Source: Puffinus mauretanicus (taxonomy: Eukaryota; Chordata; Aves; Procellariiformes; Procellariidae). Taken from it: 64,000 nt of DNA. Positions 1-12,400 of the stretch are shown piece after piece. The position numbers were made by a program, and so were the translations under genes. The notes under the pieces were generated by a model. The model ran no database searches and had not been told where the DNA came from. It saw only the letters and a list, made by a program, of their open reading frames with translations. Position 1 is the stretch's first letter; every line of letters starts with the position of its first letter. Location: assembly GCA_023333565.1 (NCBI GenBank), contig JAJKFH010000948.1, forward strand, positions 310,001-374,000, read 5' to 3'.

Positions 1-58
1 CGCTGTGCACGGAACCGCCGGTCTCTCCCGCCGCTCCCCCGGAGGGTCCCCGGCACCC

Positions 59-154
59 GCCCCGCCCCGCAGCCCCGCCCCGCCGGGGGAGGGCGGGGCC
101 GCCGGGCCCGGCGGCCCCGCCCTCCCCCGGCGGGGCGGGGCTGCGGGGCGGGGC
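59..154. repeat. Perfect 96-bp GC-rich palindrome (48-bp arms, no spacer)
   Basis: Pairing each base i with base 213-i gives complementarity for every position from 59/154 to the centre at 106/107 (GGG|CCC). Pairing stops at 58/155. Each arm carries GC boxes and one A:T pair at 71/142 and another at 90/123; the rest is G:C. It lies about 205 bp upstream of the DAP ATG, in the promoter or far 5' UTR. It could extrude as a cruciform, or form a hairpin in RNA if transcribed. It could also be a fold-back artefact of sequencing or assembly. Confidence 0.95.
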
Positions 155-359
155 ACGGTTCCTCCCGCCCCTCGCTGGCGGTGGCACGTCCGCGGCCACG
201 CCCCCGCTGGGGCGCGTCCTGGCGGCGGCGCCCGACGGCCACGTTGACAGGGCGGGCGCGGGGCCGCGGCGGGTAGCGCGGCGCGGGGCAGGCTGGGCGC
301 TGGCCGTTGCTCGGCGTCGGGGTGCGGGTGCCCGGTGCGGGGCCGCTGCCACAGTAAAA

Positions 360-414
360 ATGTCTTCGCCTCCCAAAGAGAAAGCAGAGACGCGGGCCGG
401 ACACCCTCCTGCTG
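360..414 (+). CDS. DAP: DAP coding exon 1
   Basis: Encodes residues 1-18 ([18 protein letters not shown]) plus the first base of codon 19. ATG at 360 is preceded by AAA, giving A at -3. Donor GTACGG starts at 415. Contains Ser3, the N-terminal mTOR site known in human. Human differs in this exon mainly at residues 6-9 and 12. Noncoding exon 1 sequence extends upstream to an unmapped start. Confidence 0.96.
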
Positions 415-3400
415 GTACGGCCGCCGGTTCCCGTCTCTCCGCTCTTTCTCTTCCCACCCCTGGGGACGGGATGGGACGGGGGGGGGCCGGGGCGGCCTGG
501 GCAGCCGCGGGCCGGGTGAGCCGAGAGACCCCGGCCGGGCGCCGGTTCCCCGCCAAGTTCCTCCTCGGCCCTGCCCGGGGCTGAGGAGGGCGAGGGCGGT
601 CTCGGGCGGGTCCCGCCGCCGCTGCCGGGGGGTGTGAGCCCCGGGTGGTTTCCCCGTGCTCCTGCGCTCGGGGGCCGCCGCCCAAAGCAACGCCTGATCC
701 GGCTTTCTGGCCCCGGGAGGCGTGCGTGGGTCCGCGTCCCGATCTCTGCCCGCCGCTCGCCCTCTCTCCCTCGGCTTTCCCTGCCCTTGGCAGCCTTCCC
801 CGGTAACGGGGGCGAGGCTCCCTGCCCTGCCTTCCCAGAGGAGCTCCCCGGTTGCAGATAGATCCTCATCGGGTTTGTGCTGCTTGGCATCTCCAGCTTC
901 TGACCCGGGAGACAGCGTTGTCTTCATCGGGCCTCGTCCAGGAGGGCATCCCCTCCTCGAAGGGCGGTGGAGGCCTGCGAAACCACCGCCCGGGGCTGAC
1001 AAAGGCGGGAAGGGAAAAGGAGCAGTCGCAGCCACATCACAGCCTGCCTGGCTGTTCGCAACACAGCTGAGTGCGAACAGACAAACTGCAAGTTAAGGGT
1101 ACTCCCTGCATCCATTTTGCCTGTGGGCGTTACGCTGCGAGTGCTAGAGCTGGCTGCACGCTCCTAGCTTTACTTCTGGAGGCTGGCAGGGTAGGAAACA
1201 AGTAAAGCTGCTTGCTGGCTGCCCAGCGAAGGAGCTCCGGCACCTTCCAGCCGCTGGTGCACGCTCATGGGCGAGCAGAGCAGCGGGTGATCGGGGTAGG
1301 AGCTGCATTTCATCTTCGGTGGGGCACTGGTCTGCTACCGTTCATAGACGGCAGCTCCTCTCTGTACACAGGTGGGGTTCGGTTACTCGCAGTATCCAGG
1401 TTGTCTTATTCCTTCACGTACTGTTAGTTTTTCTTCTTCTTTATTATGGTTTTCTTAAAAAAGGGAACTTTGGTCCCTGCACCAGTAACTTTTCATGTGT
1501 CTTCTAGTGTTTCCTGGTGGAATAGTTGGGGGTTTTTTTAAGTGTTTCAGTCAAAAAATGCTGAAATTCTTAATTCACAGGTTAGTTTTATATTCAAGTG
1601 AATTGATGGGATTTAAAGCTAAATTTGAAAACAATTTTTGAACGCTAATTGAATTCTGCTCTTTTTATAATGAGGACCTGAAATTCCTTTAAATAGATAA
1701 TAGAAGTGAGAAATAATGGCTTTGCTTTGCATGGCAAATACAGTTCAGCAGTACAGTTAAGCCGATCTCTTGGCTGAGCAGAGTCGTCCCAGTTCTGCAG
1801 CCTCCCTTGCCATGGCATTAGCTCTTACTTGACCTCCTGGTGAGCAGGTTCAAGGAACCAAACCAAAGCACCTTTCCCAATGTCGACAGCTTTTGCTGCC
1901 ATAGCTCCTCGAGCTGGCTCGCCTTGAGGTCAGGTGAATGTCAGCTTCAGTGTGAAGGGACGGTTAAGACCTTAGGTTGGTTTAGCTGTGTCTTCCTGCT
2001 GCATCATCGATGTAAAGGGAACAAAGGACAAATGGCAGATATTTTCATTTGGGTGCTTCGTAACTGTATTTTCTGATGATGTTGCATGTTTGAAACAGGT
2101 GGAATTTCTTTAAAGACCTAAGTGAGCCTCCATAGACCACATGAGAAACTAGTGATGCACAGTGCAAAAGTACAACTGGAGTACAGTACAGGTTTCCCTT
2201 GCTGTCAGAGTATTTCAGTATTATTATTTTTTTCTTTGTAAAACACGCATCCACATATGAACTGAAGAACTTTTTCAGCTATGTGCCTTTTAAGATCATT
2301 AGCATTCCTGAGGGGGTTTTTGTGAGTATGCACCAATTCAGCTTTGGAAGGAAGGTGATCACCAAGTCTGTCTTTGAGGCCAGAAGAATCTAATGCTTTA
2401 CAGTATCTACAGATCGTTTCTGGAAGAAGACGGTTCTGAGCTGGTTGGCAGAGGAAAGTGGCCCTGTGGTCTTTTAAGACTTGGAAAATCCACAGTAAAT
2501 GTGCTGACTAGTGACAGTTTATATTTACTCTGGGGGCTGAAGCTAGATTTTAATCCTCTGTCTCAAGCCAATTTAGATCCTTGAATAATAATACAATGCA
2601 ATAGGGCAGTTTGCAAACAAGTTTTAATGAAATTAAAGTAAAAAATTCTTAAAAAACCAACCAAACAAAAAGGCTACATAAATACAGGTGGAATAAATAA
2701 CAAGGCAAGTTCTAGCAAGGCAAAGTTGTGAATAGGGGATCTTTTTTAACTAATGGCTTAAAAGCTCTGGTTTTGCTGCGGTTGTATAAAGAGCCCTACC
2801 TGTAATTACAGATGTGTCTTACCCCACTGAGTATGAATTAGACATGTAAAAGTTAGGAAGGATTTGGCTCATCAAATTAAAGCAGAATTGACAAATCCAT
2901 TGTTTTTCATATACATTGTTAGCCCTCGCCTAATGACTGCCTGCAGTCTGTTAGCTTACTCTCTGCATTGATCTTTCACATAGGGAGGAAAAAAAAAGAC
3001 ACAAAAAGCACTTGAAAAGACAAAGGATAATGAAATGGAAAGAAACCTCAAGACCTCAGGCTGGTAACAGGGTACACGAAGAGACTTTGAACTCCTTTCT
3101 GAGACTTAAGAGGGCCCCAACTTAAGCTTTATTAAATATCCATCTGTCAGTGAGATCAATGCATCTATAATACATTGCTGAGTAGGTTTGTACAGCTTGC
3201 AGTCCCTCTAAATAGGTCTCGGTAATTATGCTTTTGGCTGTTCATTTCTTCTAGTAGATACTGTGGAGGAATAAAGCAAGGTGATTGTGTTAATAGTTTA
3301 TTTATGAAGCTTTACAGTAGATTCGTGAAAATAGTTATGTGCTTTTTCCTACATTAAAAAAGTATAGCTCTGAGCCAAGATTTCTGTGAAATGGTCAGAC

Positions 3401-6400
3401 ACTAATATATGCTCCCTTATGCTTGCAGAACAGCATATTTTGCATTTCTCTCGGTCCTGGCTTTTCATACATCTTATCAGTGTAATGGAATCTGTTACTA
3501 TATGGTACATAAGAAATAAATTTTGTTTTAATATTTAATATGATGCTCAAGGAAAATGGGAAGCTGCTAAAGCTCTTGGTTATACTCTGGATTTCTAAAA
3601 GTTCCTGTCCGGTTGCTGTGACCAGCGGTCGATTTGGGTTGAGCTGGAAGGTTCCCCCAGGAAGGACTGCCTCGGGTCTGCAACCTCAGCGAGCTGGAGC
3701 TGGAGCCATCGCTGAGCTGCCGTGCTTCTCTAGGTTCTTGGTGCTAGCTGTGACTTGGTGGGATTTATTTGAGAATTCAGTCTCAAAAACTGGGAGCAGT
3801 CCCGAAGAAGCAGGGCAGTGGGGAAAAAAAAAAAGGGTAAATAGACTGAGAATGTTTACCGACCCCAGATCATCTTGAATGGTAATTGATTAACACAGTT
3901 CTTTAATACACTTCCAAAAGGAGTAGTCATACCCTTAAGAGGAATGCAGGGTGGCGTTCACAGGACAAACAAGACAGTCCCGTCTGCCTCTCGGAATGGG
4001 GAAAACATGACAAATAATAATTAAAATCCAAAACTCAGCTCTTACCCAGTAGTGGGGCAAACAGACTTGTGCTGTTGCTCTTCTAGGAGCATGCTGGCAG
4101 ATGATCCCCACTTTATTTCACGCTTTAGAGGTTGGTGGCCTCTTGGCCATTGCCACCACAGGGAGCTGTTCCCGGTCCCCTCCTGCCTTAGCACAGGTCC
4201 CACCTGACTTCTCCTGAGCAACTGCAGCCCGAGCTCCCTCTTCAGCGCGGGAACTGCTTTCTTCCTAACCCCAACATGATGTCGTTGACACCGTCCTCTT
4301 CTGGGCACTGATTTCTGACTGCGTTCTGGAAGGTGGTTTATCAGTTATTTCAGTCCTCTCTCTGCTCTCTGCAGGATTTACTGTAAGGAAATCTGAGCTC
4401 TTTTAAGAATGACTTTTAAGTGACAAAATCACCGTGTTAAGCATCTGTCAAATTATGTAGTAAATGCTAGGCAAGTAAGAAATAGATGAATCCTAAGTCC
4501 CAAGAAAATCTCGCAAATGGAGTGGGTTTTTCTTGGTGGATATAATCATCATTTCTTCTCTCTGTCTAACCCTGAGGTAGTGTAGCTTGGTTGAGACCTT
4601 TTGAAAAGGAAGTGAATTATGTTGCAAGGGTATTTCTTTTCTTAAGCTAAGTCTCTTGAAGCTAGATTGGGTATGAGCATGCTGTGTCACAGGTGGCAGA
4701 AATGTACATCAGCTACACGTACAGGATACTGATCTAATTATTTCACTTTTGGTCTCAGAAATACAAATTATTACTGCAATTGTTTGCTGGATTCTTCTTT
4801 TGGTTTCCCAGATCTACAGAGTAACCCCGGATTACTAAAGATTATTCAGTTATGCACCAATGTACTTGTAGCTGTCTATACTATCCCTGTTGATATTAGT
4901 GCAAAAAATCAGATTATTTAAATTACTAAGTTACTGCATTGGTCAGTCACTATTATGCCTTTTAATTGTCTGGTTATTTGCTTCTTATTCCCTGTTAATT
5001 CTACATACAGAGAAATCTGAACATGATAGCTGCATGTATCTTTGCCAGTGACAGATAAAGAAAAAACAAGTGGCTGGTGGCCTGATGATATACAATCAGA
5101 GAGGAGAGAGATTTTAGACCCCCCAAATTAGCACTAAATCTTCGGGTATTGTTTTCTGGTGAAGAACCTGGAAGCGTGCGCGTATTGTCCAGAAGTGCTG
5201 TTTGTAACCTGGCAGATGGTGCTGTGGAGGCAGCATCTTTCAGAAAAACTAATTTGAAAGGGAACTAATAGGAACGGATTGTGCAATGATGTTAAATTTA
5301 TAAATTAATGTAAATAAAACATACCAATCGCTTTGATTAACTGAGATGTTAGAACAAGACAGCATTTGACAGAACTCAGGGTGTTTGCTTTTGCGAACAA
5401 ACTTAAATTTCTAAGGAGTTTGCATCAAGAAAAATTAATAGGCATTTTAATTTTTGTTTCATTTTTAAAACTACATTGTTGCCTAACCTTTCTATCTTTC
5501 CTTGTCCCATGTGAAACATTTCTCACCAATTTAAGTAGCGTAAGTTTTATGCTGGAGAGAGAACACAAAATGGCTAGTGTTTTGTTTGGGTTTTTTTTAA
5601 TGCATGATAAGGGGACACAGTTTTGATAGGTTTTAAAAGATTTTTTTTTGGTTTTGCCTGTTGATCGCCTGTCTTTAGTTAATGTCCTTTATTGAATCAG
5701 AAGTTTATCTTTAAAATATCAAACAAAGCTTAAAATCTATTTAAAAAAATCCTAGGGCTAAAGAGCTGTTACTTTCTCCTAGGGCGGGTCACTTTACTGC
5801 TTGCCTTCACCCAGGCTGTAAAATTCATGCACAGGGGTGCCCTTTCAGTTGCTGACCTGCTTAAGAACTGAGAAATAAACCTGGTTCTAGGTTTCAGGGA
5901 TTAGCACTGAACTGCTGTGAGGTGCCTTAATCCCTCTGTCGCTGGGCACAGGAGGGCTGTCAGAAGTACAGCCTCCCCTAGCCGCGCTGGCAAGCCGCTT
6001 CAGCGCCTTCCGAGTGCTGCTCTGGCATCCTGCTTGCTCCGGCTGCGACATCTCTGCCGAGGCTGTCCACAGACTCTCTGTGTCGCGGCAATGTGAAACA
6101 CAAACCAACGCGTCTGTAGGTGGTTTTATTGACTCCTGGCTGCTATAGTGGTTTTCTGATGGCAACGTAACTCATCCAATTAGCTAATGAGGTGCATCGT
6201 CTTATCCTATGCTATCCTGTAAGCGTGTATAGCAATCGTTGAAGCAAAAAAAAAAAAAGTACGATATTAAAACAGAAAGCAGATCGAGAGCAGCCTGCCT
6301 GTTGCTCTGCTTAGTAGCTGCAGTGTTAGGCCTGGCTTTGTTCCTATTTTATATTTCAATTTGGAGGGGATAAACAATGAACATAAGTGGATTTGCTTTC

Positions 6401-9400
6401 ACTTCTTGTTTTGTGTTTCAAAAGGAACGCTTTCACGTTTGGATAATTTCTAAAACTAAATCATGACAAGGATTTGAAAAGAGGTAAATGCTTATGTTTT
6501 GCAAAACAAAAAGCTCTGTTCTAAATGCAAGTTGAGAGTCCTCCTAAACTTTGCTTTTTGTTATACTGTTCATGAAGTACTTCCTTCCATAAATGCTGTT
6601 GTTATAGCTGTAGTTTTTAGCTTGAAATGACAAATGAGTTTCTTCATGTTTTATGGGAGTATTTAACATTCACATTTGTGGCCTTTTGCATAGTGTTATG
6701 CAACCCATCACCTCCATTTCTTCTTCTGACTGCTGCAAATTTACAGGGGTGGGGGAGAGTTAAAACAGAGTTGAGTTTTCTAAAATGGTATTGGAAGCAG
6801 GCGTAAAACGAGCTGCAGCTTCTCAGGACGAGCAAAGATGGCATGATGTGAAAGAGAATGCAGTCCTGAAGTAGCTATTCCTCACACTTGCCACTTTTAA
6901 ACACTTTGGGCCCCTTTTTCGAACTGTGATTACTATGAAACTATTCCGTAAAATATTGGGGGGTAAGGGAAGGGAGAGTCATCCTTAAGATGTTCTTAAC
7001 AATATGCTGATTTGACTGAGGTTTGTTGTGTCTCTCTAATTTTTGTTCCAGTGAAAGCTGGTGGGATGCGGATCGTGCAGAAACACCCACACAATTCTGA
7101 TGCCAAAGAAGAAAGAGAGAAGGATGACCAAGACTGGGAAACCAGCAGGTGAGCATTTTGATTTGGTGCATGTGCTACAGCGAATTTCCATGACCTTGAA
7201 CCTTATCACCAGTTGTGTTTTCCTTGCGAATAGCAAACCAACGATAGTTGTTTTTGTATCATAAAACTGATTTAAAGCCGTAGCAAGTTATATGCTCTTT
7301 CAAGAGAATTGGGGAATTTGGGAATTTTTACCTTGCTGAGCCTCCTTTAAATAATCCTGCCAGGTAAGATAAGGTTAGAGAAAAAAGTATAGTTAAAGAA
7401 GGACATCACCTTTCCTAAAATCTCTGAACATCATTTCACACTGTGCAGAAATATAGAGGGTAGGCACATTTGGTCACAAGCATTAGGCTGTCAATCTGCA
7501 TATGAGGTCATCTTGCTGTGTGCTAGGTGATTCCTTCTACCCTTCGGCCCATATTGCTGTCTCTGCGAGGTATTTGACAATGTTGTGCTTTTTAAAAGAC
7601 AAGTAAAAATAAATGCTATTAATATTATCTGCTTTTGTTTTAGGTGGGAATTTAGCAGTTTTGGTGGTGGAGGATACCAAAATAAACAGTTGTTACTGTA
7701 GATTAGTAAATCTACTTAAAACTGCTAGTAACTGCTGTGTGGAAATGAAAGCAGGGAGATTCAGTGGACTGTTGCTGTATTTCTGTTCATACAAAAGCCA
7801 CCTGGTTTTGTGCTGCTTTTCTTGGCTAGCTGTTTTTCTTTGTAGCCAGGACTGTATTTACCTGAAATCTTTATGTACTAGCTTATTGTATGGGTTTGTC
7901 CTTGCTCTTTGCTCAAGGCAAAAAAACCAGAGAGCCATTCTTGTGCCTTGGTAGTAGACTGACTTGTAAAACAACGGTAATAAATAGACATTGTGAAAAT
8001 ATCTGTGTAAATAAGAACAAACGTGTTTACTTACTAAATCACAACTTGACTAGGAAACTTGACTATGAGAAGGCAAAAGAAATTTTAATTAATATATTCA
8101 AATGAAAGGCAGGAGAACACATCTTTATGCCATTCCTTCCTTAAGCAAATTGGTCATCTTGTATTTCTGTTCAGCGGAATGTAAGTATTGAAATTGGAAT
8201 TTAAGTGGAATGTGAGAGTTTGTATTGCAGTCAGGTTTTGTCCAAAGGAAGGAATCCTATCTTGTGGTCAATTTAAACTTTGCTTGGCGATACATCCTTT
8301 TATTTAAGGTGTGTTAAATACCTGCTTATTCTTGCATTTCCTTGGCATGCCACCCTCATGGTGGGGGAATCTCGTTAGGATCCAGATGAGACGACTTCTT
8401 ATGCCTGTTCACAGATCTAAACCTCTGTAACAATATAGCTATCTACTTACTCCTTTCTTCAAACGAGATTATAATTTTCCCCTCTCACTCAAATAGTGTA
8501 GGGAGAAGTTAAATTTTAACCTTGGTATTTGTGTCTGCTTTAGCAAGTGCTGTGGCACAATAGAAGCAAATCTGTAGGGGGAAACAGTCGGTGCTGAGGA
8601 CTTCATGTTCACGCTGCGTGTGTTTTGGAAATTACTTAGTCTGGTCTTCAGAACTGAAGGACTAATCCTAGCTAGTGTGTGTTAGATGTCTCCTTGGACT
8701 GCGTGTTCCAGTTTAGCTTCATCTGCAAGGAGTCCAGGTCAGGTGCCCTGAGACCAACCCACAGTGCAAAACAACATGTGGCCAACACATCGATCAGGAG
8801 GAGGAGTGCACTCCTGATCTTAAGATGCTAACAAATACACAGTGTATATTAATATTGTAAAGCAGGTCCGGAAGCAATTTTTATGCTTCAAAGGCAGAGG
8901 AGAAAGTTTAATGACCTCTAGAGCTACCTTGTTAACTAGGGAATAGCTAATTGTTGCATCTATTCCCTTAGCCACCTGATCAGTTTATTGACAAAATATG
9001 CACTCAGAGTGTGCTCTTTGTTTTTTTTTGTAGAGCATACAAAAAAAAAGCATATGGTCCCTATTAGGCACTTGTGCATACAGTTATTGTTGAGCCTGTA
9101 TATTAATACAAAAAGCATTGGTCTGAACTTTTTCTTTCTTTGATTTAATCCTCTTGAGAAAAAAAGTAGCAGGAAGGATGTAAGGAGCATAGTTAGATGG
9201 GAACCAACATGAATTATAAAACAAAACTGTAAGTTGGTTTACAAGTCTGAGAGAAGTTGTTTTCTTGGTAGAACTGAGAAACCTTTCCATCTGTGAGGGA
9301 AAGGGTTTGATGTGCCTGTTGTAGGCTCCTGTGCGAATACTTCTGCAGCCGGTGGCTGTACAAGCTATAGATGTGAGCAAGAAGTTATTTAGCCATAGAC

Positions 9401-12400
9401 AGGATAAGCAAACTCCTCAGGCCATAGTACATAAAGTTCTTGTTGTTTGTCAAAATTAAATTACATTTGCAGCATGTCATTTCCTTTCATGCTGGAAGGT
9501 GCAGTCCCCTGGATTTTCTGTGTCTCTGTTTCTGGTGATTCACGGTGCCCTTCTAAAACACGTGGTTTTCCAATGCCTGTGGAGGGAGGTTTATCAGGAG
9601 ATGGGGATGGGTTTATCAGGATGGGGAGAAGAGGCCACAAGCATTCCATTCTGGTTTCTTCGGCACCTATATATGTATTTCTTGGTCATTGCTAGCTGGT
9701 ATTTTATGTCCCTTTGCTAATCAAGGGGACATCTGTATTTTTTACTTCCCACTCTCACGGTTTTAGTCTTTGCCATTTTAAGAAAACTGTTTTAAGGCAG
9801 TATCCTTGATATGATGCAATCTCTACTCCCTGTTGCATTCAAAGTCAAAAGAAGCAAACAGACCTTCAGGCAATTCTTATCAGGTGACAACGATGTGAGA
9901 GAAAATAATAAAACAGAGAAGAGTAATTTGTGCGCGTGTGTGAAGAGGGAGGCTAGGATGATCGAGTGATTATTGTAATCTCATTGCAGGTTTAGTTGAG
10001 GACAGATTAGTGGAACTGGCAGTAAATCATGGCAGAAGATTTCGAGCTGTCCCAGAGTTCCCTGGGAACTCCAGGAGTACGTGCTCTCCTCACGATGGCC
10101 TGAATCTGAGCAGCTGCTGAGCAAGAAAGCTTTTGGCTAGAGTTCATAGAAGTGCTTGTGGCTTCGGAGACACCTGGCATTGTTTTTGCAGTGTGTTTGC
10201 AGAAAAAGACATTGGGTCAGTGTTTCTAATCTTAATGTAAACAAACCTGATACAGGTAAACACCCCTGAAGTAGCTAACTGTGCTGTGATAAAGGTGACT
10301 TTAACATTCACCAGGTATATCTTCTCTGACATTTCTTTTTCTCAGTTGTTTAGCAACTTGCAATCTAGTTAGTGTAATTTACTCTGCAAAATATTTTATT
10401 TGGTTCTGGTTCCTAAAATAAAATTGTTATTGACTTGTTCTAAGGGATCACAAATCACCATTATGACAATATGTAGTAAGATGATTTTATACAAATCTAA
10501 ACTTTTCCTACAAGGCAGTTCTCAACCTTGAGCAGTAATGGAAATAATTTTATATGTCTGGTATAAATACAGTTTTGCTTAAAGAGGAATGGCTGGATAT
10601 GATTATATGGAGAAGACTCAATGAATGAAGGGAGGGATTGCATCGTTTGGTTTAGGTGAACTAAAAAAAAAATGTGTGTGGCATCCAAAGCCAGTGGCAC
10701 CACTGTGGTCAAGATGTCAGTGGTAAACTTGACTGTGAGGTGCGGTCCTCTGCCCACATGTTCTTCAGGACAACAGTGGTTTTTATCAGTGTGTTGGAGA
10801 TAGGATACTGACTAGATGAACTTCTGGTCTGATCCGTTTTGATTTTCTTATGTTTCTGTAATTGCTTAAGACTTGCATTGATTTGTTTTTTTGGATATGG
10901 TTGCAGTTTTGATTGATTGACAGTCATACCAATTGCTGCCGGAAGGTTTTTTTGGTGATACTGGATGAAGGTGAAACGTAAAATTAGAAGTAGGATTATC
11001 AATAAAAACCATCATTTTTCAGGACTGAATGTTGTCATAGAAAATATTTGGAATAAGTAAGCTACTCATAGTCCTGGCCTTTATTAGAATGCATGTTTAA
11101 CTGAGATTTGCAATATCACGCGCACTCCTGTGCCGGCATCTGACTCTAGCCGTAATAAATACTCCTGAAAGACAGATAATTTGAAGTGAGAGCTGCTTCT
11201 TCAGTTTTGCACAAGAGCTTCACTAATTGCCAGTCACTAACTTCCTGGGACCTCAGGAAGAAGAAACTATAATTACATATCAGCATCTGGATTTAAAGAA
11301 AAAAATTAAAGCAAATATCTGGCTCATTTTGTCTTTTAACAAACAGGGTAAACTGCAAAGGCTTTCATGTCTAAAGACTCTTTCCTTCTCTTTTGTTATA
11401 TTTCTGAAACAAAGTGGGTAATTACAGTGATTTAATTACTGAATATAAATGGAATAGAGTGATTTCTCGGTATACATGCGTAAATTGTATGTGTTTTGTG
11501 TCTTAAACTTACCTGGAGATTGTGAATCCAGCATTATGTCTGACTTTCCCACGAGCTCTAGAAAGAATAAATTATGCAGCCTGGATTTTAATTCAGTTTA
11601 GGATGTGGATATTGGCCTTCTATATTCATTGGTCAAAAGAAAAAAATTTAAGAGGATAATTTTGAATGTGGTGACTCAAAAGCAAAATCACGCTAATGAA
11701 GCATATGGGTGTCCGTATGTCAAAAAGCTGGTCTTGGTACTTACTCAGTTCCATGGCGGGAGAGGAGTTGTCGAAGACCTCTGTCATCCTTCAGGTATCT
11801 CTGTGTTACTCATCAAGTCTGAATATGCTAGTTAAGCAGCGCCTGCTTTTTTTCTTTTAGAAGTGCGGTGGAAATCTCAAAAATTCAGAGTATATACTTT
11901 CATTCAAGTGTAAATTTGTTTTTCCTTTCCCTCACTTCACTCTGTTGCAGCTGACAAGAAATAAGACACAGGCATGATTTCCATTTTTCGTTTGCCACTG
12001 AAGATTCTGCTGTCATTGATATATATTTAATTTTTGCCTTGTAATGACCCTTGTCCAAATGTCTGACACAATTTTTAAAAATGTAAAATGGATTATACAA
12101 CTAAGCCATTAGAGCAGGTTTGTATGTTTGTTTACACCCTAAATATGGAAATGCTTGAAACTGTTTCTCTTCCTTATGTTTCACCCTGTTGTTCTGGTTA
12201 TTTAGCTGGGGTGGAAACTGTAAAGTCAAAGTCCTGACCCCTTAACTTGGGAATAACTGCCCTTCAGCACAGCCAAGACCTGGGAAATGATGTCTGGTGT
12301 TCAGCTTGCTTGCATACAGGTCCTGCAGGAGGTAGTTTCCATCATGGATGAAGATGTTTCAGTCCAGTTAGTTCTGATGTTCTCTGTTGTAGAGACAACA

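Larger units (their letters stand above)
1..860 (+). promoter_or_regulatory. DAP: CpG-island promoter and 5' UTR of DAP
   Basis: The first ~860 bases are very GC-rich and dense in CpG, in contrast with the AT-rich sequence that follows from about 1.4 kb. Several GC boxes (GGGCGGGG or its complement) are visible, for example at 91-98, 133-140 and 145-153, with complementary CCGCCCC copies at 62-68. I see no TATA box and no CCAAT box, as expected for a housekeeping CpG-island promoter. No ATG occurs upstream of 360, so there is no AUG-initiated upstream reading frame. The transcription start cannot be fixed; somewhere between about 160 and 320 is likely. The island covers exon 1 and the first part of intron 1. 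Confidence 0.85.
415..7051 (+). other. DAP: DAP intron 1 (6.6 kb)
   Basis: Donor GTACGG; acceptor with pyrimidine-rich TTTTTGTTCCAG ending at 7051. The first ~450 bases belong to the CpG island, with a G-run cluster at 462-492. From about 1.4 kb the sequence is AT-rich with no recognisable CR1 or LTR copy. A CpG-rich pocket lies at 5930-6115, and short moderately GC-rich stretches at 3600-3750 and 4140-4310. Open frames here (up to 124 codons) lack recognisable domains and appear to be chance. Confidence 0.85.

Noticed and set aside
335..637. Possible upstream or N-terminally extended start of DAP at 335
   Set aside because: Begins at GTG rather than ATG and is in a different frame from the DAP exon. 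The 360 ATG matches the DAP1 N-terminus (MSSPP) exactly.
722..1096. 124-codon open frame on the + strand in the CpG island
   Set aside because: Open because the region is GC-rich. No recognisable domain, lies in DAP intron 1, and low-complexity Pro/Ala/Arg composition.
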